A stretch of DNA of 38,484 nucleotides from Candidatus Woesearchaeota archaeon (GTDB lineage: Archaea > Nanobdellota > Nanobdellia > Woesearchaeales > GW2011-AR9): assembly GCA_016214025.1 (NCBI GenBank), contig JACRPH010000010.1, forward strand, positions 1 through 38,484, given 5' to 3'. Below the pieces are notes generated by a model. That model was not told where the DNA came from and did not search any database. It was given only the letters and a program-made list of their open reading frames with translations. Below, one piece after another: positions 8,045-16,171 of the stretch (positions are counted from its first letter, which is position 1; each line of letters opens with the position of its first letter). Both the position numbers and the translations under genes were made by a program.

Positions 8045-8644
8045 ATGCTTACAAAAACCGATTTAAATGTACTGGAATTATTTGTCTCTAAACCTACAAT
8101 AAGTTATGCCATCCGTGAAGTGGCGCGCGAGATTAAACAAGATGTAAAGATAGTTCATACCTCTATGAAAAAACTATCTCTCCTAAACTTCTTTATAGCC
8201 GATGAACACCAGCATCTTAAATTAAATTATAAAGCAAATCTCTCCTCTTTAGTGTACATAGAAAGCTTACGCCGGGATAAGTTTTACAAAAAGTATCCTG
8301 AATTAAAGATTGCCATAACTGACTTTCTAAAGAAAACAGAACAAACTTTCTTTATATTGCTGGTCTTTGGCTCGTATGCAGAAGGAAAGCCGAGAAAAGC
8401 GTCTGATGTAGATTTAATGCTTATCTCACCAAATGAGAATAGCCAATTAGAGAGGCAGCTTCAAGCTGCTCTGTCTCTCACTACTAAGAAAATTCACTTT
8501 CAATCAATAACCTCAAATGATTTTCAGGTAATGCTGCAGAAGAGGGAACAGGCCAATATTGTCAACGAATGTCTTAATAGGCACATACTCATTTATGGCG
8601 CAGAAAGTTATTACAAATTATTGGGTGGAAGAGATGTTAGATGA
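8045..8644 (+). CDS. MNT-type nucleotidyltransferase with N-terminal winged helix
   Basis: A 199-residue protein. Residues 1-70 predict a winged helix-turn-helix (LFVSKPTISYAIREVAREI, then a recognition-type helix VHTSMKKLSLL). The C-terminal half is a minimal nucleotidyltransferase with FGSYAEGKPRKASDVDLMLIS, the G-S-x10-D-x-D signature with both catalytic acids. Proteins of this class are antitoxins of HEPN partners, which they AMPylate. The next gene starts inside its 3' end, in keeping with a two-gene module. The wHTH suggests it may also bind its own promoter. Start chosen from the TATA position. Confidence 0.8.
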   Translation: MLTKTDLNVLELFVSKPTISYAIREVAREIKQDVKIVHTSMKKLSLLNFFIADEHQHLKLNYKANLSSLVYIESLRRDKFYKKYPELKIAITDFLKKTEQTFFILLVFGSYAEGKPRKASDVDLMLISPNENSQLERQLQAALSLTTKKIHFQSITSNDFQVMLQKREQANIVNECLNRHILIYGAESYYKLLGGRDVR

Positions 8645-8924
8645 AAAGAAACTGGAAGAAATAAAGAGAAAAGTTCCACAATGGCTGCGTGAAGGAGAGC
8701 TATCCCGAAAAGAGGAAAGTTTAGAATTAATGGGAAAAGAAAAGCTCATGGCTGCCATGAAAAACAAAGCTTTAGAATTAATGAAAGGATACGATAGTGA
8801 AATGGGAAAACGGTCTGCTTTCACATACGAAGTAGAAGAGTCAGTTAAACTAAGCAAAGCAGAAACCTCCATTAAGAGAGCTATAGAATTTTATCAGGAA
8901 TTAAGAAAAGTGCTGGAACGGTGA
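8634..8924 (+). CDS. HEPN-like partner of the MNT protein
   Basis: A 96-residue all-helical protein starting at the ATG at 8634, overlapping the MNT stop by 11 bases, which implies coupled translation. The opening (LDEKKLEEIKRKVPQWLREGEL) resembles the first helices of archaeal HEPN proteins. The RNase motif R-x4-6-H of toxic HEPN domains is not visible; there is no histidine in the second half. It may be a degenerate or shortened HEPN subunit that only forms the complex. A longer frame from 8559 would lie inside the MNT gene and is rejected. Confidence 0.6.
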   Translation: MLDEKKLEEIKRKVPQWLREGELSRKEESLELMGKEKLMAAMKNKALELMKGYDSEMGKRSAFTYEVEESVKLSKAETSIKRAIEFYQELRKVLER

Positions 8925-8954
8925 AAGTTTGCATTTAATTATAAGAAAATTTAC

Positions 8955-9683
8955 TTATCTCCACTCATTAACCTTCTTCCGCATCTCTTTCAAATACTTC
9001 TCTACTTCTGAAGTAAACCCGGCTATGTCTTTTGAGGCAAACCCTTTATTTCGTAATCTAATCGCTTCATGAATGATATGTTGTTTATGCTTGCTGAGAT
9101 GTTTCTGCAATTTAACATAAGAAGGGTGAAATTTAAACTTCAAGTCATGTTCTGCTTCAACTCTAACTAATTGAATAATATTCTTGGGGTAATTTATTAA
9201 AGGATAAGTTTGTGCTCCTGCTCTAACTTTCTTCAAATCTTTGCCGAGAATTTTAATAAGCCACAATGCTTCTTTTTTTAGGGGCATCGGCTTGACAAAC
9301 CTAGTGTGCCTAAAATCAAACTTTTCTCCCCATAAATGTTTCCAGAAAGGAAATAGCTTAATCAATCTTTTCGGATGCAGAAATTTGGTTACCCCTTCTC
9401 TCTTTCCTCCTTGCAATGTCCTCAATGGAACTCCCCTAAACCGGCATTCAAAGCCGCCGCACAAAGTTTTTCTCTTCTTTTCAAAAATATGGTTGATTTT
9501 TTCTTCCTCTTTAAAATCAAAGTTATCCACAATTCCAAATAAATCAATATCACTATGCTTGGTGCGGTCTTTGCTGAGTATCGTTCCTGCAAGATATAGT
9601 GAAATTAAGCCTTTGTCTTTGAGTTGATTTACAGTAAATTTAGACACCTGATTAATGTGGTTTATTATTTGTTTCTGCTCCAT
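8955..9683 (-). CDS. Nucleotidyltransferase-domain protein
   Basis: A 242-residue protein with a pol-beta-type nucleotidyltransferase motif near its N terminus: YLAGTILSKDRTKHSDIDLFG, where the usual GS is GT and the catalytic D-x-D is present. Residues 85-130 are rich in Arg/Lys and aromatic residues (GFECRFRGVPLRTLQGG) and the C-terminal 100 residues are helical, ending in a basic coiled segment. Target unknown: it could modify a protein or tRNA, or be an MNT-type antitoxin relative with its own C-terminal partner domain. It converges on the HEPN-like gene and diverges from top6B. Complete and likely functional. Confidence 0.7.
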   Translation of the reverse strand: MEQKQIINHINQVSKFTVNQLKDKGLISLYLAGTILSKDRTKHSDIDLFGIVDNFDFKEEEKINHIFEKKRKTLCGGFECRFRGVPLRTLQGGKREGVTKFLHPKRLIKLFPFWKHLWGEKFDFRHTRFVKPMPLKKEALWLIKILGKDLKKVRAGAQTYPLINYPKNIIQLVRVEAEHDLKFKFHPSYVKLQKHLSKHKQHIIHEAIRLRNKGFASKDIAGFTSEVEKYLKEMRKKVNEWR

Positions 9684-9754
9684 AACATGCTTAAACTAAA
9701 CCCCCTTTATTAATCTTATTCACTACTCTCCCGCAAATTCATGCCACCGCAACC

Positions 9755-9761
9755 TTTATAA
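9755..9761 (+). promoter_or_regulatory. TATA box of the top6B-top6A operon
   Basis: ctttata at 9754-9760 (box core 9755-9761) lies 26 bases upstream of the top6B ATG at 9787. This is the archaeal spacing for a transcript beginning at or next to the start codon. No Shine-Dalgarno is seen, which fits a leaderless message. Confidence 0.6.
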
Positions 9762-9786
9762 CCGTTTTGTTTTTCTCTAATAAACC

Positions 9787-11436
9787 ATGGCAGAAGAGAA
9801 CGGCAATGGACAGCGCAAAACCGCAGAAGAATTGGCCAAGAAACAGCGAGATATAAGTATAGCTGAATTCTTCGAGAAAAACCGCCATCTGTTAGGCTTT
9901 GATAATCCCCGAAAAGCACTTTTAACTGCAGTAAAAGAAGCAGTGGATAATTCTCTTGATGCCTGCGAGGAAGCCAGAATACTGCCGGAAATAAATATAG
10001 AACTAATCCAGCTTTCTGAAACCCGATTCCGAGTAATTGTTGAAGACAACGGTCCCGGAATTGTGAAAGAGCAACTGCCTAAAATATTTGCCAAATTATT
10101 ATATGGCTCTAAGTTTTTCAAACTAGCAGAATCGCGCGGTCAGCAGGGCATTGGTATATCTGCTACCGTTCTCTACGGACAATTAACTACCGGAAAGCCG
10201 GCTACCATCTTGTCCAAAACCGGCCCCAATCGAAAAGCCATTCAGATGAAGTTGAAGATTAACACCGAAAAAAATTCTCCGGATGTGGAAGAAGAGCAGC
10301 AGATAGATTGGGATGAAAAACAGCACGGCACCAGAATTGAAGTAGATTTAGAAGGCAGCTACATAAAAGGCCGCCAATCCGTAGATGAATACCTGAAAGA
10401 AACGGCTATCATCAATCCTCATGTCACTATTATCTACACTAATCCCGAAGCAAACCAAGTAATATATTCCCGGGCTACGGATAAATTACCTCCTGAGCCT
10501 AAAGAAATTCAGCCCCACCCTTATGGTGTGGAACTGGGAAGATTAATTAAAATGCTGGAGAATACTGAATGCAGGACTTTGCAGCAATTTCTTACTACTG
10601 AATTCTGCCGTGTAAGTCCAAACACGGCTAAAGAGATCTGTGAAAATTCAGCATTGCTGCCTAATACTAAACCACGGGATTTTACGCGGGAAATGACTGA
10701 ACAATTGTATAATGGGATTCAAAAAACCAAAATCATGTCTCCCCCTACTGACTGCCTAAGTCCGATTGGAGAAGATTTAATTGAGAAAAGCTTGAAAAAA
10801 GAGATTAATGCGGAGTTTTATACTGCGGTTTCTCGTCCAGTGTCCGTTTATCGGGGAAATCCTTTCCAAGTTGAAATAGGAATTGCCTACGGCGGAACTC
10901 AACCTAAAGAAGAACAAGTTAATTTGTTAAGGTTTGCCAATCGCGTTCCATTGTTGTACCAGCAAGGCGCATGCGCTTTTACTAAATCAGTAATTGCTAC
11001 GAGCTGGAAGTCGTATGGGCTGCAGCAGAGCAACGGTGCAATTCCCATCGGCCCAGTAACCATCTTGATGCACATCGCTTCAGTATGGGTGCCATTTACT
11101 TCTGAATCTAAAGAGGCTCTGGCCCATTATCCTGAAATTATCAAAGAAATAAAATTAGCGCTGCAGGAAGCAGGAAGAAAATTGCAATCGTATGTGCACA
11201 AAAAAGTAAAAGTGCAAAACCAATTAGAGCGAGCAAATATGTTCGACAGTTATATTCCCGAAGTTGCCGATGCGCTTTCCAGATTAACCGGAGAGAATAA
11301 GGAAGCGCTGATAAAAAAACTTAAAGACATGATTAAGAAAGAAGAGATACAGAATGTCATCCATAACATGGAATCATTGAAAGGGGAAGTGGAAGAAGAA
11401 ACTAAGCTGGCGGAAAAACAAGAGGATGAAGATTAA
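9787..11436 (+). CDS. top6B: Type II DNA topoisomerase VI subunit B
   Basis: ATPase subunit of topoisomerase VI, which passes one DNA duplex through another to relax and decatenate DNA. The GHKL ATP-binding motifs are clear: N box EAVDNSLDACEEA (about 49-61), G1 EDNGPGI (about 87-93) and G2 GQQGIGISATVLYG (about 119-132), followed by the small helix-two-turns-helix and the transducer domain whose switch lysine region is around SKPIG-like YGLQQSNGAIPIGP. 549 residues is normal. The acidic tail (EEETKLAEKQEDED) is typical for archaea. top6A starts on the base after its stop, so both are made from one transcript. Confidence 0.97.
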   Translation: MAEENGNGQRKTAEELAKKQRDISIAEFFEKNRHLLGFDNPRKALLTAVKEAVDNSLDACEEARILPEINIELIQLSETRFRVIVEDNGPGIVKEQLPKIFAKLLYGSKFFKLAESRGQQGIGISATVLYGQLTTGKPATILSKTGPNRKAIQMKLKINTEKNSPDVEEEQQIDWDEKQHGTRIEVDLEGSYIKGRQSVDEYLKETAIINPHVTIIYTNPEANQVIYSRATDKLPPEPKEIQPHPYGVELGRLIKMLENTECRTLQQFLTTEFCRVSPNTAKEICENSALLPNTKPRDFTREMTEQLYNGIQKTKIMSPPTDCLSPIGEDLIEKSLKKEINAEFYTAVSRPVSVYRGNPFQVEIGIAYGGTQPKEEQVNLLRFANRVPLLYQQGACAFTKSVIATSWKSYGLQQSNGAIPIGPVTILMHIASVWVPFTSESKEALAHYPEIIKEIKLALQEAGRKLQSYVHKKVKVQNQLERANMFDSYIPEVADALSRLTGENKEALIKKLKDMIKKEEIQNVIHNMESLKGEVEEETKLAEKQEDED

Positions 11437-12609
11437 ATGGCTAAAGAAGATCACAAAAAGTCAGAACAAAGTAAATCCGGACAAAAAAAGTTAAGCGACC
11501 ATGAGTGCGAGGGATGCAAGCTTAATTCTACTAAACAAACTCCCTATAATGAATTGATCTCCTTAGGAAAATCAGTAGTTCAGGACATCAACAAAGGCAA
11601 AAATCCCAAGATTGAGCTTTCTGTACGCGGGTTAAGTAATGTTTTTTATGACAAAGAAGCCAAGACGCTGGCGTTAGGGGATAAAACGGCGCAGAGATTC
11701 TTTTTTAATGTGGCGCACACCAAAAAATTCCTGCAGACGATAGAAGTGGCTTCCATCTGCAAGAATCTCCTGGATTCGATGAAGCACGCCAGCTTAAGAG
11801 ATGTATTTTATATGGCCAAAAGAACTATTCCCAATACTAAGATTAACATTGTGGACGACCAGAAAGAAACTGATAAGGCTATCGAGGATTTAGAGATAAT
11901 TACAGATTTCTCCCGCGAGTGCCTGCATGTGAATGCTAACAAGATGGGCAGTGTAGCCGGAAAAGTGATAATTGAGGATTCTGGAGATACCATTGACTGG
12001 TCGAAATTAGGTAGCGGGGGCTGGAGCATCCCCAGTAACGTAGAAGAGATTAAGTTCAAGAAAGTTGATGCTAAGTATGTGGTGTACATGGAGAAAGCAG
12101 CAGTGTGGGAAAGATTGCATGAAGATAGGTTCTGGAACAAGCAGAATTGCATCATCATGTCTTCACAGGGGCAGACCACCAGGGGAATTAGAAGGCTGTT
12201 GCAGAGGTTGAGTGTAGAGCATGATTTGCCTATCTTGGTTCTGACTGATTTTGATAGTTGGGGACATTATATCTATTCAGTTATTAAATTTGGTTCAATC
12301 AGTTTGGCGCATATGGCGGAGGAAATGGCAATTCCCAAAGCTAAGTTTTTAGGAATAAGAGCTGGGGACATAGAAAAATATGGGCTTCAGAAACACTTTA
12401 TTAAATTGAATGAGCAGGATATCGCCAGATTAAAGCAGCTTTCTGAGTATGAATGGTTTAAGAACAGCAAGCAATGGCAGCAGGAGTTCAAAATGATGAA
12501 ACAGTTTGGAGCTAAGGCTGAAATTCAGGCTTTATCTGCAAGAGGGATTAGTTTTATTTCTGATAAATACCTGCCAGAAAAGATTAAGAATCAGGATTGG
12601 ATTGAGTGA
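11437..12609 (+). CDS. top6A: Type II DNA topoisomerase VI subunit A
   Basis: DNA-cleaving subunit, homologous to Spo11. The catalytic tyrosine lies in SLRDVFYMAKRTI of the winged-helix (CAP-like) domain at about residue 127. The Toprim domain supplies the metal-binding acids in LTDFDSWGHYIYS (about 269-281; many relatives have DGDPWG) and a Glu near VVYMEK. 390 residues, full length. The N-terminal 40 residues are Lys/Ser-rich and contain a CEGCK pair not seen in most family members. It directly follows top6B without a gap. Confidence 0.96.
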   Translation: MAKEDHKKSEQSKSGQKKLSDHECEGCKLNSTKQTPYNELISLGKSVVQDINKGKNPKIELSVRGLSNVFYDKEAKTLALGDKTAQRFFFNVAHTKKFLQTIEVASICKNLLDSMKHASLRDVFYMAKRTIPNTKINIVDDQKETDKAIEDLEIITDFSRECLHVNANKMGSVAGKVIIEDSGDTIDWSKLGSGGWSIPSNVEEIKFKKVDAKYVVYMEKAAVWERLHEDRFWNKQNCIIMSSQGQTTRGIRRLLQRLSVEHDLPILVLTDFDSWGHYIYSVIKFGSISLAHMAEEMAIPKAKFLGIRAGDIEKYGLQKHFIKLNEQDIARLKQLSEYEWFKNSKQWQQEFKMMKQFGAKAEIQALSARGISFISDKYLPEKIKNQDWIE

Positions 12610-12730
12610 ATTTTGCTAATTTTCCACAAAAGCAGGGAATCAGGCCCGATGCTGGAGAAATTGGACCTTATGAGAGCAACGCTGATTTCTGTAATGGCCC
12701 AGTAACGTGTATTGTGTTCGGAAAATATCT

Positions 12731-13267
12731 TTACCCTTCTCCCAGATACCCTTTATACGCATACTTCTTGCTCTGCATATCAAAGTAAGTCTTGATGATA
12801 GCCTGCAAGTCCCAGCTGCGGTAATAGGCTTGGTCAAGATAAACAGACATATCACGATCCATCCATTGGTTGTATAACTTACCTAACCCTTTTCCAATCA
12901 TCCCTCCTTTTTTGAACTTTTCTTGCCAATCAAACAATACTTTAGTATCCAGCCAGATATATATCCGAGCATTAGAAAGGCTCTTTTTCTTTCCATTCAC
13001 CTCGACTTCTACTTCCAATAAGTCCCATACGTGAACCGTAACTAAGATTTCATAACGGATATATTCACTTATGTTTTTATGCAGCATCCACTTGTGCTCG
13101 GTTTCGGCACCTTTAGGAGAAGGCACTTTATGCTTATACTCCCATTCATGCCACATAAAGCCATAATTCTTAGCCCAATCGATTATAGCTGCAAATAGCC
13201 CATCAAAGTCAAACAGCCCGGTGTACTGTAAAGTTATGCGTGGCAACGGCTCTTCATTCCCAACCAT
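12731..13267 (-). CDS. Hypothetical protein, beta-rich
   Basis: A 178-residue protein I cannot assign. It begins with short strand-forming sequence (RITLQYTGLFDFDGLFAAIIDWAKNYG split by a helix), followed by repeated beta-type segments (IRYEILVTVHVWDLLEVEVEVNGK and ARIYIWLDTKVLFDW) and ends in an aromatic-rich helical tail with YRSWDLQAIIKTYFDMQSK. No signal peptide or membrane span. A single-layer beta or tube-like fold is possible. It faces top6A convergently and elp3 divergently, with a minus-strand TATA (atttataacc near 13290) about 25 bases before its ATG. Confidence 0.65.
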   Translation of the reverse strand: MVGNEEPLPRITLQYTGLFDFDGLFAAIIDWAKNYGFMWHEWEYKHKVPSPKGAETEHKWMLHKNISEYIRYEILVTVHVWDLLEVEVEVNGKKKSLSNARIYIWLDTKVLFDWQEKFKKGGMIGKGLGKLYNQWMDRDMSVYLDQAYYRSWDLQAIIKTYFDMQSKKYAYKGYLGEG

Positions 13268-13330
13268 AAGCCCAAGTAAAACAAAAGAGGTTATAAATCT
13301 TACTGCTGAGTATATAAATTAAAAGACGAT

Positions 13331-13340
13331 AGGTTTATAA
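13331..13340 (+). promoter_or_regulatory. TATA box of the elp3-dphB operon
   Basis: aggtttataa at 13331-13340 lies about 28 bases before the elp3 ATG (13368). It matches the spacing of top6B and of the other leaderless genes here. Confidence 0.55.
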
Positions 13341-13367
13341 CTTTAATGCTTAGAATATTGCTTTAAC

Positions 13368-15062
13368 ATGGCTGCGTTTTACTCCGAGCTTATCTCTGCA
13401 CTTAAACACCGCCAGCTCTCTGCTAAACAATACGATAAATTAAAGCTAGAATTGGTTCAAAAACATAAACTAAACCAAGTTCCCACCAATATAGATGTTT
13501 TACTGCACTGCACCCCCCCAGATTTTCCTAAATTAATACCTAAGCTTCTCAGCAAGCCCCAGCGCACTATTTCAGGAGTGGCTCCGGTAGCGATTATGAC
13601 TAAGCCGTTTCCCTGTCCGCATGGAAGATGCATCATGTGCCCCGGTGGCGTGGATAGTGTGTTTGGTGATGTCCCTCAATCTTACACCGGCAGAGAGCCG
13701 GCGACTATGCGAGGAATAAGAAACAACTTTGACCCATATTTACAGGTATTCAACCGCCTGGAGCAATATGTCCTGCAAGGACACAATTGTGATAAGGTAG
13801 AATTAATTATTATGGGGGGCACTTTTCCCAGCTTTCCGCAGGAATATCAAGAAGAATTTGTTAAATATGGATTTAAAGCGATGAATGACTTTTCTAAGAT
13901 GTTTTACGATAAACATAGAACACTCAACCTGGTCAAATTCAAACGCTTCTTTGAGCTTCCGACAGATGTTGATGACGAATTACGTGTAAAAAGAATACAG
14001 GAAAAGCTACTTGAGATTAAAAAGAAGTGCACCTTAGAACAGCAACAGCACATAAATGAAACGGCTAAGATTAGATGCGTCGCTTTATGCATCGAAACTC
14101 GCCCAGATTACGGAACTTTGAAAGAAGGAAATGAAATGCTAAGATTGGGCTGTACCCGAGTAGAATTAGGAATACAAAGTGTGTATGATGAAGTGTTAAA
14201 GAAAATAGAACGCGGGCATACTACTGCTGATACTAAAAATTCAATTCGAATCCTGCGCGATTTGGGATTTAAAGTGGCAGCACATTACATGCCCGGGTTA
14301 CCGGATAATAATTTTAAGAGGATCAGTTACCGCAAAGATTTAGCCGGAATGAAACAGTTGTTTTCTGATTCCGATTACAAGCCAGATATGCTGAAGCTCT
14401 ATCCGTGCATGGTCTCACGCGGAACTAAATTATACTCGTATTACAAGAAAAAGAAATTTATTCCTTTAAACGCGAAGGAAGCAGCTAAATTATTGGTGGA
14501 ATTTAAGAAAAGCGTGCCAGAATATTGCCGCATAATGCGCATCCAACGTGATATTCCTACTGCCCAGATGACTGCCGGAGTGGAGATGACTAATTTACGG
14601 CAGTATATGGCTCAGAATTATGAAGTAACTTGTAAGTGCATCCGGTGCCGGGAGCCAAAAGGAAGAGAAGTTGAATGGAAGAAAGTAAGATTAAGTCTAA
14701 TAAAGTATACTGCTTCGCAGGGAAAAGAGTTTTTTATCTCTGCAGAAGATACTGAGAAAAATTTGCTCATTGGATTTATCAGAATGCGTTTTCCATCGCA
14801 AGTTCTGCGGCCGGAGATTACTAAAAACAGCGCTTTGATACGAGAACTGCATGTTTACGGCACGGCTACGGGTATTGGAGATGAAGGAAAGGTGCAACAC
14901 CGCGGCTGGGGGAAGAAGCTGATGCAAAAAGCGGAAGAAATTGCTAAGAGAGCAGGAAAAGATAAAATGGTGGTTATCTCCGGAGTAGGAGCAAGGGAGT
15001 ATTACCGTAAGTTGGGGTATAAGCTGGAAGGGGTGTATATGGTCAAAAAGCTTTATAAATAA
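13368..15062 (+). CDS. elp3: Elp3: tRNA U34 carboxymethyl-modifying radical SAM/acetyltransferase
   Basis: Archaeal single-protein Elongator: modifies the wobble uridine of tRNA with a carboxymethyl-type group using acetyl-CoA and a radical SAM reaction. The iron-sulfur ligands are C83, C88 and C91 in FPCPHGRCIMCPGG. The radical SAM barrel continues with IETRPDYG, ELGIQSVYD and the H-x-MPGLPD motif. The C-terminal acetyltransferase domain has QHRGWGKKLM (acetyl-CoA loop) and ends with YYRKLGYKLEGVYMVK. 564 residues, complete, and the N-terminal helical segment is present. The zinc-ligand cysteines between the domains are at CKCIRC. It leads an operon with a 46-residue protein and dphB, both of which relate to translation. 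Confidence 0.96.
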   Translation: MAAFYSELISALKHRQLSAKQYDKLKLELVQKHKLNQVPTNIDVLLHCTPPDFPKLIPKLLSKPQRTISGVAPVAIMTKPFPCPHGRCIMCPGGVDSVFGDVPQSYTGREPATMRGIRNNFDPYLQVFNRLEQYVLQGHNCDKVELIIMGGTFPSFPQEYQEEFVKYGFKAMNDFSKMFYDKHRTLNLVKFKRFFELPTDVDDELRVKRIQEKLLEIKKKCTLEQQQHINETAKIRCVALCIETRPDYGTLKEGNEMLRLGCTRVELGIQSVYDEVLKKIERGHTTADTKNSIRILRDLGFKVAAHYMPGLPDNNFKRISYRKDLAGMKQLFSDSDYKPDMLKLYPCMVSRGTKLYSYYKKKKFIPLNAKEAAKLLVEFKKSVPEYCRIMRIQRDIPTAQMTAGVEMTNLRQYMAQNYEVTCKCIRCREPKGREVEWKKVRLSLIKYTASQGKEFFISAEDTEKNLLIGFIRMRFPSQVLRPEITKNSALIRELHVYGTATGIGDEGKVQHRGWGKKLMQKAEEIAKRAGKDKMVVISGVGAREYYRKLGYKLEGVYMVKKLYK

Positions 15063-15084
15063 TCGTTGAAACACTAATCTCACC

Positions 15085-15225
15085 ATGAAAAAGATGCACA
15101 GCCGTACCAAAAGAAAATTCAGGTTAGGAGCAGTAGTCAGCGGAACTAAAGCCCTTCGTGAAATCAGAAGAAAAGCTAACTCCAGGCTGCAACGAAGTGT
15201 GAGAGCAACCAAAACCGCAAAGTAA
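15085..15225 (+). CDS. 46-residue highly basic protein between elp3 and dphB
   Basis: A short frame (ATG at 15085, TAA 15223-15225) filling the gap between elp3 (22 bases away) and dphB (12 bases away) on the same strand. The product begins MKKMHSRTKRKFRLGAVVSG and continues TKALREIRRKANSRLQ, with about 17 Lys/Arg residues and only one acidic residue. It resembles a ribosomal or ribosome-associated microprotein in size and charge, but I do not recognise a family. The tight spacing between two tRNA/EF2-modification genes supports a real gene linked to translation. Confidence 0.65.
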   Translation: MKKMHSRTKRKFRLGAVVSGTKALREIRRKANSRLQRSVRATKTAK

Positions 15226-15237
15226 GGTCCTATTCTT

Positions 15238-15996
15238 ATGGTTTTATACTTAATTGGCCTGGGTTTGAATGACGAGAAGGACATCACCTTCAAAGGGCTG
15301 GAAGCAGTTAAAAAGTGTGCTCAGGTCTATTTAGAAAATTACACATCATTCTTGCAATGTTCTGTCCAAGAATTAGAAAAATTCTACGGGAAGAAAATTA
15401 CTCTGGCTGATCGGGAGATGTCTGAACAAGGAGCAGAAAAGATAGTAGATGAAGCTAAGAGCAAAGATGTAGCATTTTTAATCATCGGCGACCCCTTTTC
15501 AGCTACTACTCACACTGAAATTTTCCGTTTGGCTAAAGAGAAGAAAGTTCCAGTAAAAATAATCCACAATGCTTCGGTTCTAACTGCTATCGGAATCACC
15601 GGATTGCAATTGTACAAATTCGGAAAAACTACCTCGATCCCTTTCCCAGAAGAGCATCCCTGCCTGGAAACACCTTATACTGTGCTAAAAGACAACCTGA
15701 AATTAGGATTGCATACGCTTATGCTTCTAGATCTTAGGCCTGCTGAAAATAAATATCTAAGCATCAACAAAGCGTTAGAAGTATTGGAAGAGATTGAAGC
15801 CAGAAAGAAAAGCAAGCTCATAACTTCAGACTTATTAGTGGTTGGATGTGCCCGCTTAGGTAGCGACGATTTTATAATAAAATATGGAAGAGTTTCTGAA
15901 CTGAAGAAAATTGATTTTGGGAAACCGCCATACTGCCTCGTCATTCCGGGAAAGCTGCATTTCGCTGAAGAAGAGGTGCTGGAAGGGTGGAAGTAG
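15238..15996 (+). CDS. dphB: Diphthine synthase (EF2 diphthamide methyltransferase)
   Basis: Trimethylates the intermediate made by Dph2 on elongation factor 2 using S-adenosylmethionine. The tetrapyrrole-methylase-type fold begins with VLYLIGLGLNDEKDIT (the glycine-rich SAM loop), followed by AYLENYTSF-like VYLENYTSFL, the motif IIGDPFSATTHTE (about 81-93) and HNASVLTAIGITGLQLYKFGKTTSIPF (about 109-135), all hallmarks of the family. 252 residues is near normal. The frame continues open for 34 codons past the TAG stop. Third gene of the elp3 operon. Confidence 0.96.
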   Translation: MVLYLIGLGLNDEKDITFKGLEAVKKCAQVYLENYTSFLQCSVQELEKFYGKKITLADREMSEQGAEKIVDEAKSKDVAFLIIGDPFSATTHTEIFRLAKEKKVPVKIIHNASVLTAIGITGLQLYKFGKTTSIPFPEEHPCLETPYTVLKDNLKLGLHTLMLLDLRPAENKYLSINKALEVLEEIEARKKSKLITSDLLVVGCARLGSDDFIIKYGRVSELKKIDFGKPPYCLVIPGKLHFAEEEVLEGWK

Positions 15997-16127
15997 TTTG
16001 TTGAGTATACGTCAAAGAAGCAGAGAAACATTGCGGCGATTAAAGAGATGGTAAAATCAGAAAAGAATTCTCCCACCCCTACACTTTGTGAAAAACAGTA
16101 AACCACTGAATCTGCAGGGGTAAACAT

Positions 16128-16164
16128 ATTTATATACTTCTATATTTTTGTCAGTAAAAGAGGT
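16128..16164 (+). promoter_or_regulatory. TATA box and ribosome site that fix the start of polX
   Basis: The box atttatatac lies at 16128-16137. The longest frame would begin at a TTG at 16148, too close to the box to be inside the transcript. gaggt at 16160-16164 is seven bases before the ATG at 16172, the start used here. Confidence 0.6.
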
Positions 16165-16171
16165 AGATAGT

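Noticed and set aside
12606-12788. 60-codon frame after top6A
   Set aside because: Overlaps the end of the convergent hypothetical gene, has no promoter or ribosome site and no similarity; the 121-base gap seems to hold nothing.
14697-15293. 198-codon minus-strand frame
   Set aside because: Antisense to the end of elp3 and the 46-residue gene; no motif, and both sense genes are well supported or better spaced.
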